Assembly: GCA_018240895.1 (NCBI GenBank)
Contig: JAFEEX010000044.1
Span: 1 to 64,000 of the forward strand
Direction of reading: 5' to 3'
DNA length: 64,000 nt
From: Pseudomonadota bacterium
GTDB taxonomy: Bacteria; Pseudomonadota; Alphaproteobacteria; Sphingomonadales; Sphingomonadaceae
This document shows positions 37,203-45,881 of this stretch, piece after piece (the first letter of the stretch is position 1; the number at the start of each line of letters is the position of its first letter). Position numbers and translations under genes: made by a program. The notes beneath the pieces were generated by a model. That model did not search any database. It was given only the letters and a program-made list of their open reading frames with translations, and was not told the DNA's origin.

Positions 37203-37397
37203 ATGGCCAAGATCTCTCCCGGCGAATTCATGCGGCAGGTTCAGGCCGAAGCACGCAAGGTCGTGTGGCCAACCTGGCGAGAAACGTCGACCACGGCGAT
37301 CTTCGTGGGCGTCATGATGGTTTTGCTGGCCGTGTTCTTCCTTGGCATCGACACGGCGTTTGGCCAGGCGGTTCACTGGCTGCTGTCGCTGGCCTGA
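37203..37397 (+). CDS. secE: Preprotein translocase subunit SecE
   Basis: The short single-helix SecE of alphaproteobacteria, 64 residues, part of the SecYEG channel. The conserved amphipathic segment EFMRQVQAEARKVVWPTWRE is followed by the membrane helix FVGVMMVLLAVFFLGIDTAF. ATG 37203 is the natural start. The nusG start lies 22 bases after the stop, the classical secE-nusG pair. Confidence 0.96.
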   Translation: MAKISPGEFMRQVQAEARKVVWPTWRETSTTAIFVGVMMVLLAVFFLGIDTAFGQAVHWLLSLA

Positions 37398-37419
37398 GAT
37401 ACGGATAAACGAGAGACAC

Positions 37420-37956
37420 ATGGCCCGCTGGTACATCATTCACGCCTATTCCGGATTTGAAAACAAGGTCCGCGAATCGATCCTTTCCGATGCTGAGCGC
37501 ATGGGGCTTGAAGCCCTGGTCGAAGCTGTGGAGGTTCCGCACGAAACCGTTACAGAGGTGAAGCGCGGCAAGAAGGTTCAGGTCGAGCGCAAGACCATGC
37601 CCGGCTATGTTCTGGCCAAGCTGGCGATGAACGACGATGTCTATCACCTCGTCAAGAACACCGCGAAGGTTACCGGCTTCCTTGGCCCCAATGGCAAGCC
37701 GCAGCCGATTTCGGACCGGGAGGCCGCGCGCTATTTCGGTGCCCGCGACGCCGCCGCCGCCGAACCGAAGAAGCACATCAGCGTCGATTACGAGATCGGC
37801 GATTCGGTCAAGGTTCTCGACGGTCCGTTCAATTCCTTCACCGGCCTGGTCGAGGAACTGGATTTCGACAAGAACCGGGTCAAGGTTTCGGTATCGATCT
37901 TCGGCCGCGCCACCCCGGTCGAGCTCGATTTCGAACACGTCGAGCTGGTGAAGTAA
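37420..37956 (+). CDS. nusG: Transcription termination/antitermination protein NusG
   Basis: A 178-residue NusG. The NGN domain starts MARWYIIHAYSGFENKVRES and includes KTMPGYVLAKLAMNDDVYHL; the C-terminal KOW domain has VDYEIGDSVKVLDGPFNSF and RVKVSVSIFGRATPVELDFE. It links RNA polymerase to ribosomes or Rho. The stop is followed by a 7-bp hairpin (37958-37979) and a convergent PspA-like gene, so the ribosomal genes downstream need their own promoter. Confidence 0.97.
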   Translation: MARWYIIHAYSGFENKVRESILSDAERMGLEALVEAVEVPHETVTEVKRGKKVQVERKTMPGYVLAKLAMNDDVYHLVKNTAKVTGFLGPNGKPQPISDREAARYFGARDAAAAEPKKHISVDYEIGDSVKVLDGPFNSFTGLVEELDFDKNRVKVSVSIFGRATPVELDFEHVELVK

Positions 37957-37957
37957 G

Positions 37958-37979
37958 GCAGCCGTGGCAACCCGGCTGC
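37958..37979. terminator. Hairpin between nusG and PspA-like gene
   Basis: GCAGCCG and CGGCTGC are separated by 8 bases, immediately after the nusG stop and 11 bases before the opposing stop. There is no T-run, so the activity is uncertain. Confidence 0.4.
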
Positions 37980-37989
37980 GCGAAATCGG

Positions 37990-38670
37990 TTACTTCTTCT
38001 TGCTTTTCCCGCCGCCGGCCTGACGCAAGGCTGCAAGCTCGGCGTCGATCCGTTCGTCGCGCGCCAGTTCGGCAAGTTCTTCGTCCAACGACGCGGCGCG
38101 GGCCGTAGGCGCGGTGGCTGCGCTGGCAAAATCGATGCGTTTTTCCAGCGTATCGATGCGTTCCATTACCCGTTCGCTGCGGCTCGGTTCCCCTGCAGAG
38201 GCCGAGCGCGTGGTGGGCGATGCCGCGCAGGCATTTGCTTCAACGCTGGTTTCCTTCGTCAGCCGGGTACGGGCATCGCTGAGGCGCTGTTCCAACCCGG
38301 CGATGGTTTCGCGCAGCCTGGCCTCATCGGCTTGCGCCTCGGCCTGGGCAGTGCGCGCACGGCTGGCTGCATCGCGGGCGTTGTCCCGCTCGACAAGTGC
38401 GCCGCGGGCAAGATCCTCGCGACCTTTGCCCATCGCAAAACGGGCCTTGTCCTGCCAGTCCCGCGCGGCGGATTCGTCACGCTCGGACTGATTGCCCAGT
38501 TCGCGTGACAACCGCTCGCGCTGGCCGGCATCTCGGCTGAGCGCGATGATCGCTTCTTCGATCTCGACGATCATCAGCTTGAGCATTTTCACGGGATTGG
38601 TCGCCGAATCGACGGCAGCGTTGACGTTGCTCGAAATGAGCTGATTGATGCGAACGGCGATTTCGATCAC
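37990..38670 (-). CDS. PspA/IM30 family coiled-coil protein
   Basis: A 226-residue membrane-remodelling protein of the PspA/Vipp1 type. The N-terminal helix region ISSNVNAAVDSATNPVKMLK matches the PspA start, and the centre is a long coiled coil rich in Arg, Glu and Ala (residues about 25-150). The C-terminal part is divergent and ends in GGGKSKKK. GTG 38670 follows AGGGGGC. It lies antisense between nusG and rplK, an unusual place, and may stabilise the membrane under envelope stress. Confidence 0.85.
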   Translation of the reverse strand: MIEIAVRINQLISSNVNAAVDSATNPVKMLKLMIVEIEEAIIALSRDAGQRERLSRELGNQSERDESAARDWQDKARFAMGKGREDLARGALVERDNARDAASRARTAQAEAQADEARLRETIAGLEQRLSDARTRLTKETSVEANACAASPTTRSASAGEPSRSERVMERIDTLEKRIDFASAATAPTARAASLDEELAELARDERIDAELAALRQAGGGKSKKK

Positions 38671-38842
38671 GGATTGCCCCCTGAAGACGTACGCCCTTCC
38701 TGCCCCAAGAAGTTTAAAGATCGGTGCAAATTTCGGTGCTTGGCCTTTTCGCTTCCCATCGGGCACTGTTTCCCCTAAGCGCGCGCCTTCGCTTGGCTTC
38801 GGCCCGGTGATTCCGTGCGGGAGAAGGGTTTGCGCCCTTTGC

Positions 38843-38871
38843 TTGACCGCTCACTCTGAGGGTTCGCTTGT
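38843..38871 (+). promoter_or_regulatory. Possible rplK promoter
   Basis: TTGACC at 38843 and GCTTGT 17 bases later, about 30 bases before the rplK ATG. A promoter is needed here because the opposing PspA-like gene separates rplK from nusG. The -10 match is weak. Confidence 0.3.
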
Positions 38872-38901
38872 GCAGCCCGACAGGAAGAAAGGAGGCCAGC
38901 C

Positions 38902-39333
38902 ATGGCCAAGAAGATTGAAGGCTATATCAAGTTGCAGGTGCCTGCGGGCAAGGCAACCCCGTCTCCGCCGATCGGACCGGCCCTGGGCCAGCGCGGCGTG
39001 AACATCATGGAATTCTGCAAGGCGTTTAACGCCGCCACGCAGGAACTTGAAAACGGAATGCCGATCCCGACCATCATCACGGTCTATGCCGATCGCAGCT
39101 TCACCTTCGTCACCAAGACGCCGCCTGCCAGCTTCCTGATCAAGAAGGCTGCCAACCTCAAGTCAGGCTCGAAGGAGCCGGGCAAGGTTTCGGCCGGAAC
39201 GATCGCGCGGTCCAAGCTGGCGGAAATCGCCCAGACCAAGTTTGCCGATCTCAACGCGAACGATATCGAACAGGCCACCAAGATCATCGAAGGCTCTGCC
39301 CGTTCGATGGGCCTGCAGGTTGTGGAGGGCTAA
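38902..39333 (+). CDS. rplK: 50S ribosomal protein L11
   Basis: A 143-residue L11. It has [39 protein letters not shown] and the rRNA-binding C-terminal domain with SARSMGLQV. It forms the GTPase-associated stalk base with 23S rRNA and is a target of methylation and of stringent response sensing. AAAGGAGG precedes ATG 38902. It is co-transcribed with rplA, four bases apart. Confidence 0.98.
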   Translation: MAKKIEGYIKLQVPAGKATPSPPIGPALGQRGVNIMEFCKAFNAATQELENGMPIPTIITVYADRSFTFVTKTPPASFLIKKAANLKSGSKEPGKVSAGTIARSKLAEIAQTKFADLNANDIEQATKIIEGSARSMGLQVVEG

Positions 39334-39337
39334 GGAC

Positions 39338-40039
39338 ATGGCGAAGCAAACCAAGAAGCAGCAGGCCCTTGCCGCCAAGCTGGGTGACAACCTGAAGCAT
39401 TACGGCGTTGATGAGGCGATCCAGCTTCTCAAGGATCTGAAAACCACCAAGTTCGACGAAAGCCTTGAGGTTTCGTTGAACCTGGGCGTCGATCCGCGCC
39501 ATGCCGACCAGATGGTTCGCGGCATGGTCGTGCTGCCTTCGGGCACCGGCAAGGACGTGAAGGTTGCGGTCTTTGCCCGTGGCGACAACGCCGAAAAGGC
39601 GCTGGCCGCCGGGGCCGACAAGGTTGGCGCGGAAGACCTGCTGGAAGACATGCAGGCCGGCAATCTCGATTATGGCCGCGTCATCGCCACGCCCGACATG
39701 ATGGGTCTGGTTGGCCGGCTGGGCAAGGTGCTTGGTCCCAAGGGTCTGATGCCCAACCCCAAGCTTGGGACCGTCACCCCCAACGTTGCCGAAGCCGTCA
39801 AGGCGGCCAAGGGCGGCCAGGTTGAATACCGCGTCGAAAAGGCCGGGATCATCCATGGCGGGATCGGCAAGCTCTCGTTCTCGAACGAAGCGCTGCGCGC
39901 CAACTTCGACGCTTTCGTCGATGCCGTGGTCAAGGCCAAGCCTGCCGGCGCCAAGGGCAAGTACCTGCGCAAGGTTGGCCTGTCATCGTCGATGGGGCCG
40001 GGCCTGAAGGTTGACGTTGCCGAAGTTCACGGCGGCTGA
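39338..40039 (+). CDS. rplA: 50S ribosomal protein L1
   Basis: A 233-residue L1, which forms the mobile stalk of the 50S subunit and usually represses its own operon. Evidence is [57 protein letters not shown] and [20 protein letters not shown], all standard. ATG 39338 follows GGAGGGCTAAGG. A strong terminator follows, and rplJ/rplL are not immediately downstream. Confidence 0.98.
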   Translation: MAKQTKKQQALAAKLGDNLKHYGVDEAIQLLKDLKTTKFDESLEVSLNLGVDPRHADQMVRGMVVLPSGTGKDVKVAVFARGDNAEKALAAGADKVGAEDLLEDMQAGNLDYGRVIATPDMMGLVGRLGKVLGPKGLMPNPKLGTVTPNVAEAVKAAKGGQVEYRVEKAGIIHGGIGKLSFSNEALRANFDAFVDAVVKAKPAGAKGKYLRKVGLSSSMGPGLKVDVAEVHGG

Positions 40040-40068
40040 TCCGGGCAGACCTGCCAGACACACCTGAC

Positions 40069-40106
40069 ACAAGGGGCCGGGGGGAAACCTCCGGCCCTTT
40101 TGTTTT
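40069..40106 (+). terminator. Rho-independent terminator of rplK-rplA
   Basis: AAGGGGCCGG pairs with CCGGCCCTTTT around a GGGGAAACCT loop, followed by TTGTTTT, 30 bases after the rplA stop. Confidence 0.85.
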
Positions 40107-40127
40107 GAAAGCTGGCAAATACCCCAT

Positions 40128-40232
40128 TCCGCCCATCCTGAGCCTGCCGAAGGATTCAACCGGGCCGGTCCGCCGGGCCGGTCCGCTCACAAGAACAGGA
40201 CGGTCCTTCGACGGGCTCAGGACGGGCGGGGT
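40128..40232. repeat. REP-like inverted repeat with GTCCTGAGC..GTCGAAGGA arms
   Basis: CATCCTGAGCCTGCCGAAGGA and its inverted relative TCCTTCGACGGGCTCAGGAC flank a core with two tandem copies of CGGGCCGGTCCGC. A second copy of this arrangement is at 47579-47680. It behaves like the short palindromic intergenic repeats that are frequent in sphingomonads. Confidence 0.75.
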
Positions 40233-40819
40233 GTTGTGGGCGCGGAAGGTCTGGCAAGCGCCGCGCGGGTATAGCATTCGGTGACCATGGCCAGCGCGCG
40301 TCCATCGGGCAGGCGGAGCAGCGCGATCTGGGACAGCACCGTTCCGGCCGGGCACCCCGGCTCGCCCCCGTGGCGGCTGTCAATCGTTTCGCGGGTGAAG
40401 TGCAGCGGGCTGACGACCTTGCCGAAGGGGGTGTCGCTGGTATCAAGCGCGGCGTTCATTGCCTGGCTCAGCAGATCGCGGCGATACCAGTTGTGCGCCA
40501 CAGACAGCACGCGCGCGCCGCAAGAAAGCTCGACATGGCGATAGCCCAGCGCGGTTTCCGCCCCCACGCCCAGTCTGGCGCGCAGCCCATCCGGCTCGTC
40601 CGGGGCTGGTCCGGGCACAGGGCGGGCGACAACCACGGGATTGTCCGCCAGCCCGCGCGCGGCGCACCAGTCTTCCAGCGCGCGGGTGGCGCTGGGGGTG
40701 GAACCCAGCGCGCGTTCCAGCGCGGCGATGTCGTTTCGGTCTGCGGAACAGGCTGACAACAGCCCCGCACTTGCCAAAAACGTCACCAGGGTTGTCCTAT
40801 ATCCCACCCGGCACCGCAT
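40217..40819 (-). CDS. Hypothetical lipoprotein, chorismate-lyase-like fold suspected
   Basis: A 200-residue exported protein with signal and lipobox (LLSACS). The mature part contains LGYRHVELSCGARVLSVAHN and DTPFGKVVSPLHFTRE, and then ALLRLPDGRALAMVTECY near the end. The TPFGKV...R...L..L.DG.PLA.V.E.Y pattern is reminiscent of UbiC/UTRA-like folds, but this is only a resemblance by eye. ATG 40819 overlaps the CinA-like stop by 23 bases; GTG 40807 is an alternative start. Its 3' end lies in the REP-like repeat. Confidence 0.65.
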   Translation of the reverse strand: MRCRVGYRTTLVTFLASAGLLSACSADRNDIAALERALGSTPSATRALEDWCAARGLADNPVVVARPVPGPAPDEPDGLRARLGVGAETALGYRHVELSCGARVLSVAHNWYRRDLLSQAMNAALDTSDTPFGKVVSPLHFTRETIDSRHGGEPGCPAGTVLSQIALLRLPDGRALAMVTECYTRAALARPSAPTTPRPS

Positions 40820-41558
40820 CGCGCCCCATGGCGCTGAGGCCGGCCAGCAAGGCCCCGGCGCAAGCCGCAAGCACGGCGGGATCAGTTGCGCGGATTACAA
40901 AGTTTGCGCCAACCTTGCCTTCGCGGAAAAACGGATAGGACCCGATCGCCGTGCCCGGATGGGCCTGCTCGGTTTCGCGCAGCAGATCGGCAATCTCGCT
41001 TTCCTGCGCCCAGCAGCCGATCGTTTCGGACAGCACCGGCTGCCCGCCTTCCAGCGTTCCGGTCAGCGCATCGAGCATTCCGGCGGTGATCGACGGCACC
41101 CCGGCCATCAGGAAAATGTTGCCGATGCGGATGCCGGGCGCGCCGGACATCCGGTTGGGGATCAGCTCCGCCCCGTCCGGCACCCGCGCCATGCGCAGCC
41201 GCGCATCGTTCAGCCCGCCGCGCGTGGCGTAATAGTTTTCAAGGATGGCGCGCGCATCGGGATGGATCACAACCCCCACGCCCAGCGCCGCGGCCACCGC
41301 ATCCACCGTGATATCGTCATGCGTGGGGCCGATCCCGCCGGTGGTGAACAGATAGTCGTTGCGCGCCCGCAGCACGTTCACCGCCTCGACAATCGCGGCG
41401 GTATCATCCCCCACGACCCGCACTTCGGCCAGGCGAATGCCCTGGACGTTAAGCCACGCAGCCACCTGGGCAATGTTCCTGTCCTGGGTACGGCCCGAGA
41501 GGATTTCATCGCCGATGATCAGCAGCGCGGCGGTCCAGATGCGGGCGGTTTGGGTCAT
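40797..41558 (-). CDS. CinA-like molybdopterin-binding domain protein
   Basis: A 253-residue protein with the N-terminal domain of competence/damage-inducible CinA, lacking the C-terminal amidohydrolase domain. It shows AALLIIGDEILSGRTQDRN, YLFTTGGIGPTHDDITVDAV, PNRMSGAPGIRIGNIFLMAG and GVPSITAGML, the MoeA/MogA-like fold with pyrophosphatase-type residues. Such proteins may hydrolyse ADP-ribose-like nucleotides. The usual annotation is competence/damage-inducible protein A. Confidence 0.92.
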   Translation of the reverse strand: MTQTARIWTAALLIIGDEILSGRTQDRNIAQVAAWLNVQGIRLAEVRVVGDDTAAIVEAVNVLRARNDYLFTTGGIGPTHDDITVDAVAAALGVGVVIHPDARAILENYYATRGGLNDARLRMARVPDGAELIPNRMSGAPGIRIGNIFLMAGVPSITAGMLDALTGTLEGGQPVLSETIGCWAQESEIADLLRETEQAHPGTAIGSYPFFREGKVGANFVIRATDPAVLAACAGALLAGLSAMGRDAVPGGI

Positions 41559-41616
41559 GGGTGGGGGTTAGGTGATAATGGCTGGCCGCGCAATTTCTGG
41601 TTCACTCGGGGCGTGG

Positions 41617-41806
41617 AGAAGGGGTTCGCGCAGAGGTGCAGAGAAGGAGTTCGCGCAGAGGCGCAGAGAAGAAAGTAGAGGCGCAGAGATGTCTCGAGTG
41701 CCGCAGGCACTCCCCCAAAAAACCGTGGTCGCGTTTCGGGCAACCGAGGGATGATAGGGCGGCTTCGCCGCAAGCACAAACCCCTCTGCGCCTCTGCGCG
41801 AACCCC
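41617..41806. repeat. GCAGAGGCGCAGAG repeat element with inverted terminal copy
   Basis: Two 25-bp direct units (GGRGTTCGCGCAGAGGYGCA plus GAGAA) at 41621 and 41646, a truncated third at about 41672, and one inverted copy (CTCTGCGCCTCTGCGCGAAC) at about 41784-41803. It fills the gap between the CinA-like gene and the second BVMO and could fold into a large hairpin. There is no open frame, so it may be a MITE-like or REP-class element. Confidence 0.75.
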
Positions 41807-41808
41807 CT

Positions 41809-43299
41809 TCAACCGCCCACCAATTCCCGCGCCCGGGTAAAGTGCAGCACGCCATCGTCGATCGGTGCCTGGCGCATATCGACGCGGTCCTTGCGATATT
41901 CCTGGTTGAGCCGCCAGGGCAGGGTGGCGGCATTCTTGGGCATCAGGTGCTTGCCGCGCATCAGGTAACCTGAGGAGAAATCGAACACGTCATCCTCTTC
42001 CGGCTCATCCCCCGCGGCCATCACCGGCGTCGCCACCACTGCGCCATAGGTGTCCATTTGCTTGAACAGGCGGGTCAGGTATTGTGCCACAATGTCCACC
42101 CGCAGCGTCCAACTGGCGTTCACATAGCCGAAGATGCCGGCGAGGTTGGGCAGGTTGGAAAACATGCAATTGCGGTAGAAGAAGTGCTGGCTGAAATCGA
42201 CCGGCTTGCCGTCCAGACTGATCGCGATCTTGCCGGCAAAGCGCATGGCCAGGCCGGTGGCGGTGATGATCACGTCCGCGTCCAGATGCTTGCCGGATGC
42301 AAGCTTGATTCCGGTGGCATCGAAGCTGTCGATATGGTCGGTAACGACGTCTGCCTTGCCCTCGTTGATGGCCCGGAAGAAATCAGCATCGGGCACCAGG
42401 CACAGCCGCTGGTCCCACGGATCATAGGGCGGCTGGAAATTTTCCGCGGAATAGTTGGCGCCAAGATGCCCTTTCAGCTGCCGGGTCAGGGCATCGGCAA
42501 CCTTGGCCGGCTGGCTCCGCGCGCGCTTGAAGATCAGATCGCCCAGCACGATGTTCTTGGTCCGGGTGATCGCATAGGCCGCCTTTTCCGGCAAAACCTT
42601 GCGCAGCGCGTTGTTCAGGCCGTCCTTGGCCGGGCGGCTGACCATCCAGGTGGGCGTGCGCTGCAACATGGTGACATGGCCTGCGCCGGAAAGGGCCATG
42701 GCCGGAACGATTGTCACCGCGGTCGCGCCCGATCCGATCACCACAACCTTCTTGCCGCTGTAATCAAAATTTTCCGGCCAGAACTGCGGATGGATTATCG
42801 TGCCCTTGAACGTGTCCCGGCCCTTGAACCCGGCGTCATAGGGATCATCGTAATCGTAATAGCCCGAACCCAGGAACAGGAACCGGGCCTCAACCCGCTG
42901 CCGCGTTCCATCGGTTCCTTCCAGCACCACGGCCCAGCGGGCAGCGGCGCTGTTCCAATCGGCTGAAACAACCTTCTGGCCCAGCCGCATCCGGCGGCGC
43001 AGATCATTCTGATCAGTTATTTCATCAAGGTACTGGAGGATCGAAGGTCCGTCCGCGATGGCCTTTTCATGCTTCCACGGCGCGAAGGAAAAGCCCAGCG
43101 TGTGCATATCGCTGTCCGAACGGATCCCCGGATAGCGGAACAGATCCCAGGTGCCGCCCAGATTTTCCCGCCGGTCGGCGATCGCGAAACTCTTTTCCGG
43201 GCAATCGCGGGTCAGGTGCACCGCCATGCCAATGCCCGAAATTCCGGCGCCGACGATCAGGACGTCAAGGCTCTCCCCGATAGGCGTAACCGCGTTCAT
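41809..43299 (-). CDS. FAD-containing monooxygenase, Baeyer-Villiger type
   Basis: A 496-residue flavoprotein monooxygenase. It has the FAD site VLIVGAGISGIGMAVHL, GGTWDLFRYPGIRSDSDMHT, the BVMO-like FKGTIIHPQFWPE, the NADPH site VVIGSGATAVTIVP, IITATGLAM and SWTLRVDIVAQYLTRLF. It is an intact relative of the interrupted gene at 27226. Substrates are typically ketones or sulfur/nitrogen compounds. ATG 43299 has GGGAG upstream. No operon partners are visible; it is divergent from CorA. Confidence 0.93.
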   Translation of the reverse strand: MNAVTPIGESLDVLIVGAGISGIGMAVHLTRDCPEKSFAIADRRENLGGTWDLFRYPGIRSDSDMHTLGFSFAPWKHEKAIADGPSILQYLDEITDQNDLRRRMRLGQKVVSADWNSAAARWAVVLEGTDGTRQRVEARFLFLGSGYYDYDDPYDAGFKGRDTFKGTIIHPQFWPENFDYSGKKVVVIGSGATAVTIVPAMALSGAGHVTMLQRTPTWMVSRPAKDGLNNALRKVLPEKAAYAITRTKNIVLGDLIFKRARSQPAKVADALTRQLKGHLGANYSAENFQPPYDPWDQRLCLVPDADFFRAINEGKADVVTDHIDSFDATGIKLASGKHLDADVIITATGLAMRFAGKIAISLDGKPVDFSQHFFYRNCMFSNLPNLAGIFGYVNASWTLRVDIVAQYLTRLFKQMDTYGAVVATPVMAAGDEPEEDDVFDFSSGYLMRGKHLMPKNAATLPWRLNQEYRKDRVDMRQAPIDDGVLHFTRARELVGG

Positions 43300-43391
43300 C
43301 CGGAGTTTCTCCCACAAATCAGTCTTAATCGACCACTTAACAGAGCCTCTCAGGGATTGCCAGCGCCTTGCCGCTTTGGCAGTCCGGCGCA

Positions 43392-44366
43392 ATGGCCATC
43401 ATCGCATCACGCCGCTATCAGCGCGGAAAGCCTTCGCAGTACAGCCACCCGGTAACGGGCGATGTGCGCGAGCCGCTGCCCGCCGATTGTTTTGATTGGG
43501 TGGGGCTGGCCGATCCGCCAGCGGACGAAATGGAAATGGTGCAGCGCCAGTTCGGCTTGCACCCGCTGGCGGTGGAAGATGCGATGAGCCCCAGCCAGAT
43601 GCCCAAGGTCGATATCTATGGCCAGCAGCTGTTCATCGTTGCGCGCACGGTGGCCGCTTCGGAAGGGGACAACCTGTCATACGGCCAGACCGCGATCTTC
43701 CTGGGCAAGGATTTTATCGTGACCGTGCGGATGGGCTCCACCCGGGCGCACAACGCGCTGCGCCAGCGGCTGGAAAGCGATGCGGAACGTTTGTCCGAGG
43801 GGCCGGACTTTGTGGCCCATGCCATCCTTGATTTCATCGTCGATGGCTATGGCCCGGTGCTGGAGAAATTTGACGAGGTGGTTCAGGTGATGGAGGAGCG
43901 CGCGATTGACAGCTTCCCTGAACCATCGACCATTCGCCGGATATTCCGCCTGCGCCGCCAGTTCCGCAAATTCACCCGTACCATCGGGCCGATGGAGGTG
44001 GTTTGCGAAAAGCTGGCGACTGCCGATCTGCCAACGATAGATCCCGGCGCGCGGGTGTGGTTTCAGGACGTGTTGGATCATGCCCGCCGGGCGATGGCGC
44101 ACATGGCCATGCTGCGCGAAACGCTGGCCAGCATCGTTGAAACCGCCAGCCTGCTGGAACAGCACCGCCAGGGCGACATGACCCGCCAGCTTGCCGCCTG
44201 GGCGGCGATCCTGGCCGTGCCGACCGCCATTGCGGGAATATACGGCATGAATTTTGAATATATGCCCGAACTGCACCACAAATGGGGCTATCCCATGGTC
44301 TGGGCGGCCATCCTGTCAATCTGCGGCGGGCTGTTCCTGCGGTTCCGCAAGATCGGGTGGCTGTAG
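43392..44366 (+). CDS. CorA-like magnesium/cobalt transporter
   Basis: A 324-residue CorA-family channel. A large cytoplasmic N-terminal domain (HPLAVEDAMSPSQMPKVDIY; FIVTVRMGST) and long helix precede two C-terminal membrane helices with the signature YGMNFEYMPEL between them and a basic end (RFRKIGW). It mediates Mg2+ uptake as a pentamer. ATG 43392 gives the normal length; an earlier GTG is possible. The promoter shares the gap with the BVMO. Confidence 0.93.
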   Translation: MAIIASRRYQRGKPSQYSHPVTGDVREPLPADCFDWVGLADPPADEMEMVQRQFGLHPLAVEDAMSPSQMPKVDIYGQQLFIVARTVAASEGDNLSYGQTAIFLGKDFIVTVRMGSTRAHNALRQRLESDAERLSEGPDFVAHAILDFIVDGYGPVLEKFDEVVQVMEERAIDSFPEPSTIRRIFRLRRQFRKFTRTIGPMEVVCEKLATADLPTIDPGARVWFQDVLDHARRAMAHMAMLRETLASIVETASLLEQHRQGDMTRQLAAWAAILAVPTAIAGIYGMNFEYMPELHHKWGYPMVWAAILSICGGLFLRFRKIGWL

Positions 44367-44381
44367 GGCCGTTGGCGCCGG

Positions 44382-45779
44382 TCAGTCGGGCATGACGATG
44401 AATTGTTCCCAGCGTCCGCGCGGGCCGGGTTCGGCAAAGGTTACCAATCGCAGCTTCTCACCGTCCTTGTAGGTCAGGGCGAAGGCGCGCCTGACGAAGC
44501 CGCCGCGCAGGCGGGGCTTGCCCACCGGCTCGACCTCTTGTGGTGTGCCCAGCGGGGAAAGGCTGTCAGTATAGTCTTTGAGCGTCTGCGCGGTGAAGTA
44601 GAAGCGCGCGTTGTCGGTGAACCAGCGTGGATCGAACTTGCCCGCTGACAGCTCCGCCAGTGTGGCGCGGGCATCCTCATCGCGAGCGGCCTCACCAGTG
44701 TTGGCCTGGGGCGAATGGGGCAGAACGATATCGGCGATCTTTTCGGTGAGCGTGTCCTGCGCCCCGGCGAAGTCAGCATTGGTCAGCACCACGACGGCCA
44801 CCTTGTCATCGATCCAGGTGCTGTTCTGCGAAAGGAACCCCACCGATTCGCCGCCGTGGTCAACCACCCAGCGTCCCTTGACCAGGTGCTTGCTGACGCC
44901 AAGGCCGTAACCGTTGGTGGTGCCATCGGCCAGCCGCACCGGGGTTTCCATCTCTTCCCAGTCGTCGCGCGGCAGCAGGGTGCGGTTCATCCGCGCCACG
45001 TCCCACTTGGCCAGTTCGGCCGCGGTCATCGACAGTTCGCCAGCCGCCCACAGCCATCCCCGCGCAGGCGGGGTGGCGGCGCGGACCGGCCCCAGCGCGT
45101 TGCGGTGATAACCCTGGGGGAAGGCCGGCCCGTTGGTTTCGTCAATCGGCAGCGGCTTGATCCCCAGCGGGGTGAAGATCCGTTCATCAAATTGCCGCCA
45201 CAAGGGCTTGCCGCCGGCCTTTTCGGCGATCAGCCCGGCCACCACATAGCCGGTGTTGGAATATTGCCAGCGCGTGCCCGGCGCATAGTCCAGCGGCTTT
45301 CTGCCCCAGCGCGCGACGATCCCCGCCGGATCGACCGGCTTTTCCATCGCTGAAAACAGATAGTCCTGCGGCCAGAAATCCTGGAGGCCGCTGGTGTGGG
45401 ACAGCAACTGGCGCACGGTCATGCTATCCGCCCCGGTCACTTCGGGCAGCCATTTCGACACCTTGTCATCAAGGCTCAGCTTGCCGTCATCTTCCAGCAG
45501 CAGCAGCAGTGCCGCCAGAAACTGCTTGGAATTGGACGCGATCTGATAGGGCAGGGCGGGGGTTGACCGGGCGATCCGTTCCGATGCCTTGCCCCAGGCC
45601 TTGTCCAGCACGATCCGCCCGCCACGCACCACCGCGATCTGGGCAGACGGCACCCCGCTGCCTTTCAGCGCGCTGGTCACTGCCTGATCGATGGCGGTTT
45701 GTTCTGCGGCGGTCAGATCCTGGGCGATGGCCGGCAGAGGCATGGCGAATGCGGCAAGCGCAAGGGTGTGACGAAGCAT
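44382..45779 (-). CDS. Serine hydrolase, class C beta-lactamase/PBP4* family
   Basis: A 465-residue exported hydrolase. A signal peptide (ending AIAQ) is followed by the catalytic Ser-x-x-Lys in IASNSKQFLAALL (about residue 83), the YSN motif in QYSNTGYVVAGL, and the HGG in VDHGGESVGF. A C-terminal domain of about 120 residues follows. Members include esterases, D-aminopeptidases and penicillin-binding proteins; a true beta-lactamase activity is not implied. Confidence 0.92.
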   Translation of the reverse strand: MLRHTLALAAFAMPLPAIAQDLTAAEQTAIDQAVTSALKGSGVPSAQIAVVRGGRIVLDKAWGKASERIARSTPALPYQIASNSKQFLAALLLLLEDDGKLSLDDKVSKWLPEVTGADSMTVRQLLSHTSGLQDFWPQDYLFSAMEKPVDPAGIVARWGRKPLDYAPGTRWQYSNTGYVVAGLIAEKAGGKPLWRQFDERIFTPLGIKPLPIDETNGPAFPQGYHRNALGPVRAATPPARGWLWAAGELSMTAAELAKWDVARMNRTLLPRDDWEEMETPVRLADGTTNGYGLGVSKHLVKGRWVVDHGGESVGFLSQNSTWIDDKVAVVVLTNADFAGAQDTLTEKIADIVLPHSPQANTGEAARDEDARATLAELSAGKFDPRWFTDNARFYFTAQTLKDYTDSLSPLGTPQEVEPVGKPRLRGGFVRRAFALTYKDGEKLRLVTFAEPGPRGRWEQFIVMPD

Positions 45780-45881
45780 GGCGCGCAGGTTAACGCGCAG
45801 CCCTGCGCGATCAAGCCCGCGCTTGGCCTCTGTTCGATCAGCGGCTAACCCGGCCCGCGCAACAACAGGGAATAGCGCGCC

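Noticed and set aside
41617..41806. CRISPR array
   Set aside because: Repeat units are contiguous without spacers, and one copy is inverted.
44382..45779. Antibiotic-resistance beta-lactamase
   Set aside because: Only the general SxxK/YSN/HGG serine-hydrolase motifs are present; the family is mostly esterases and peptidases.
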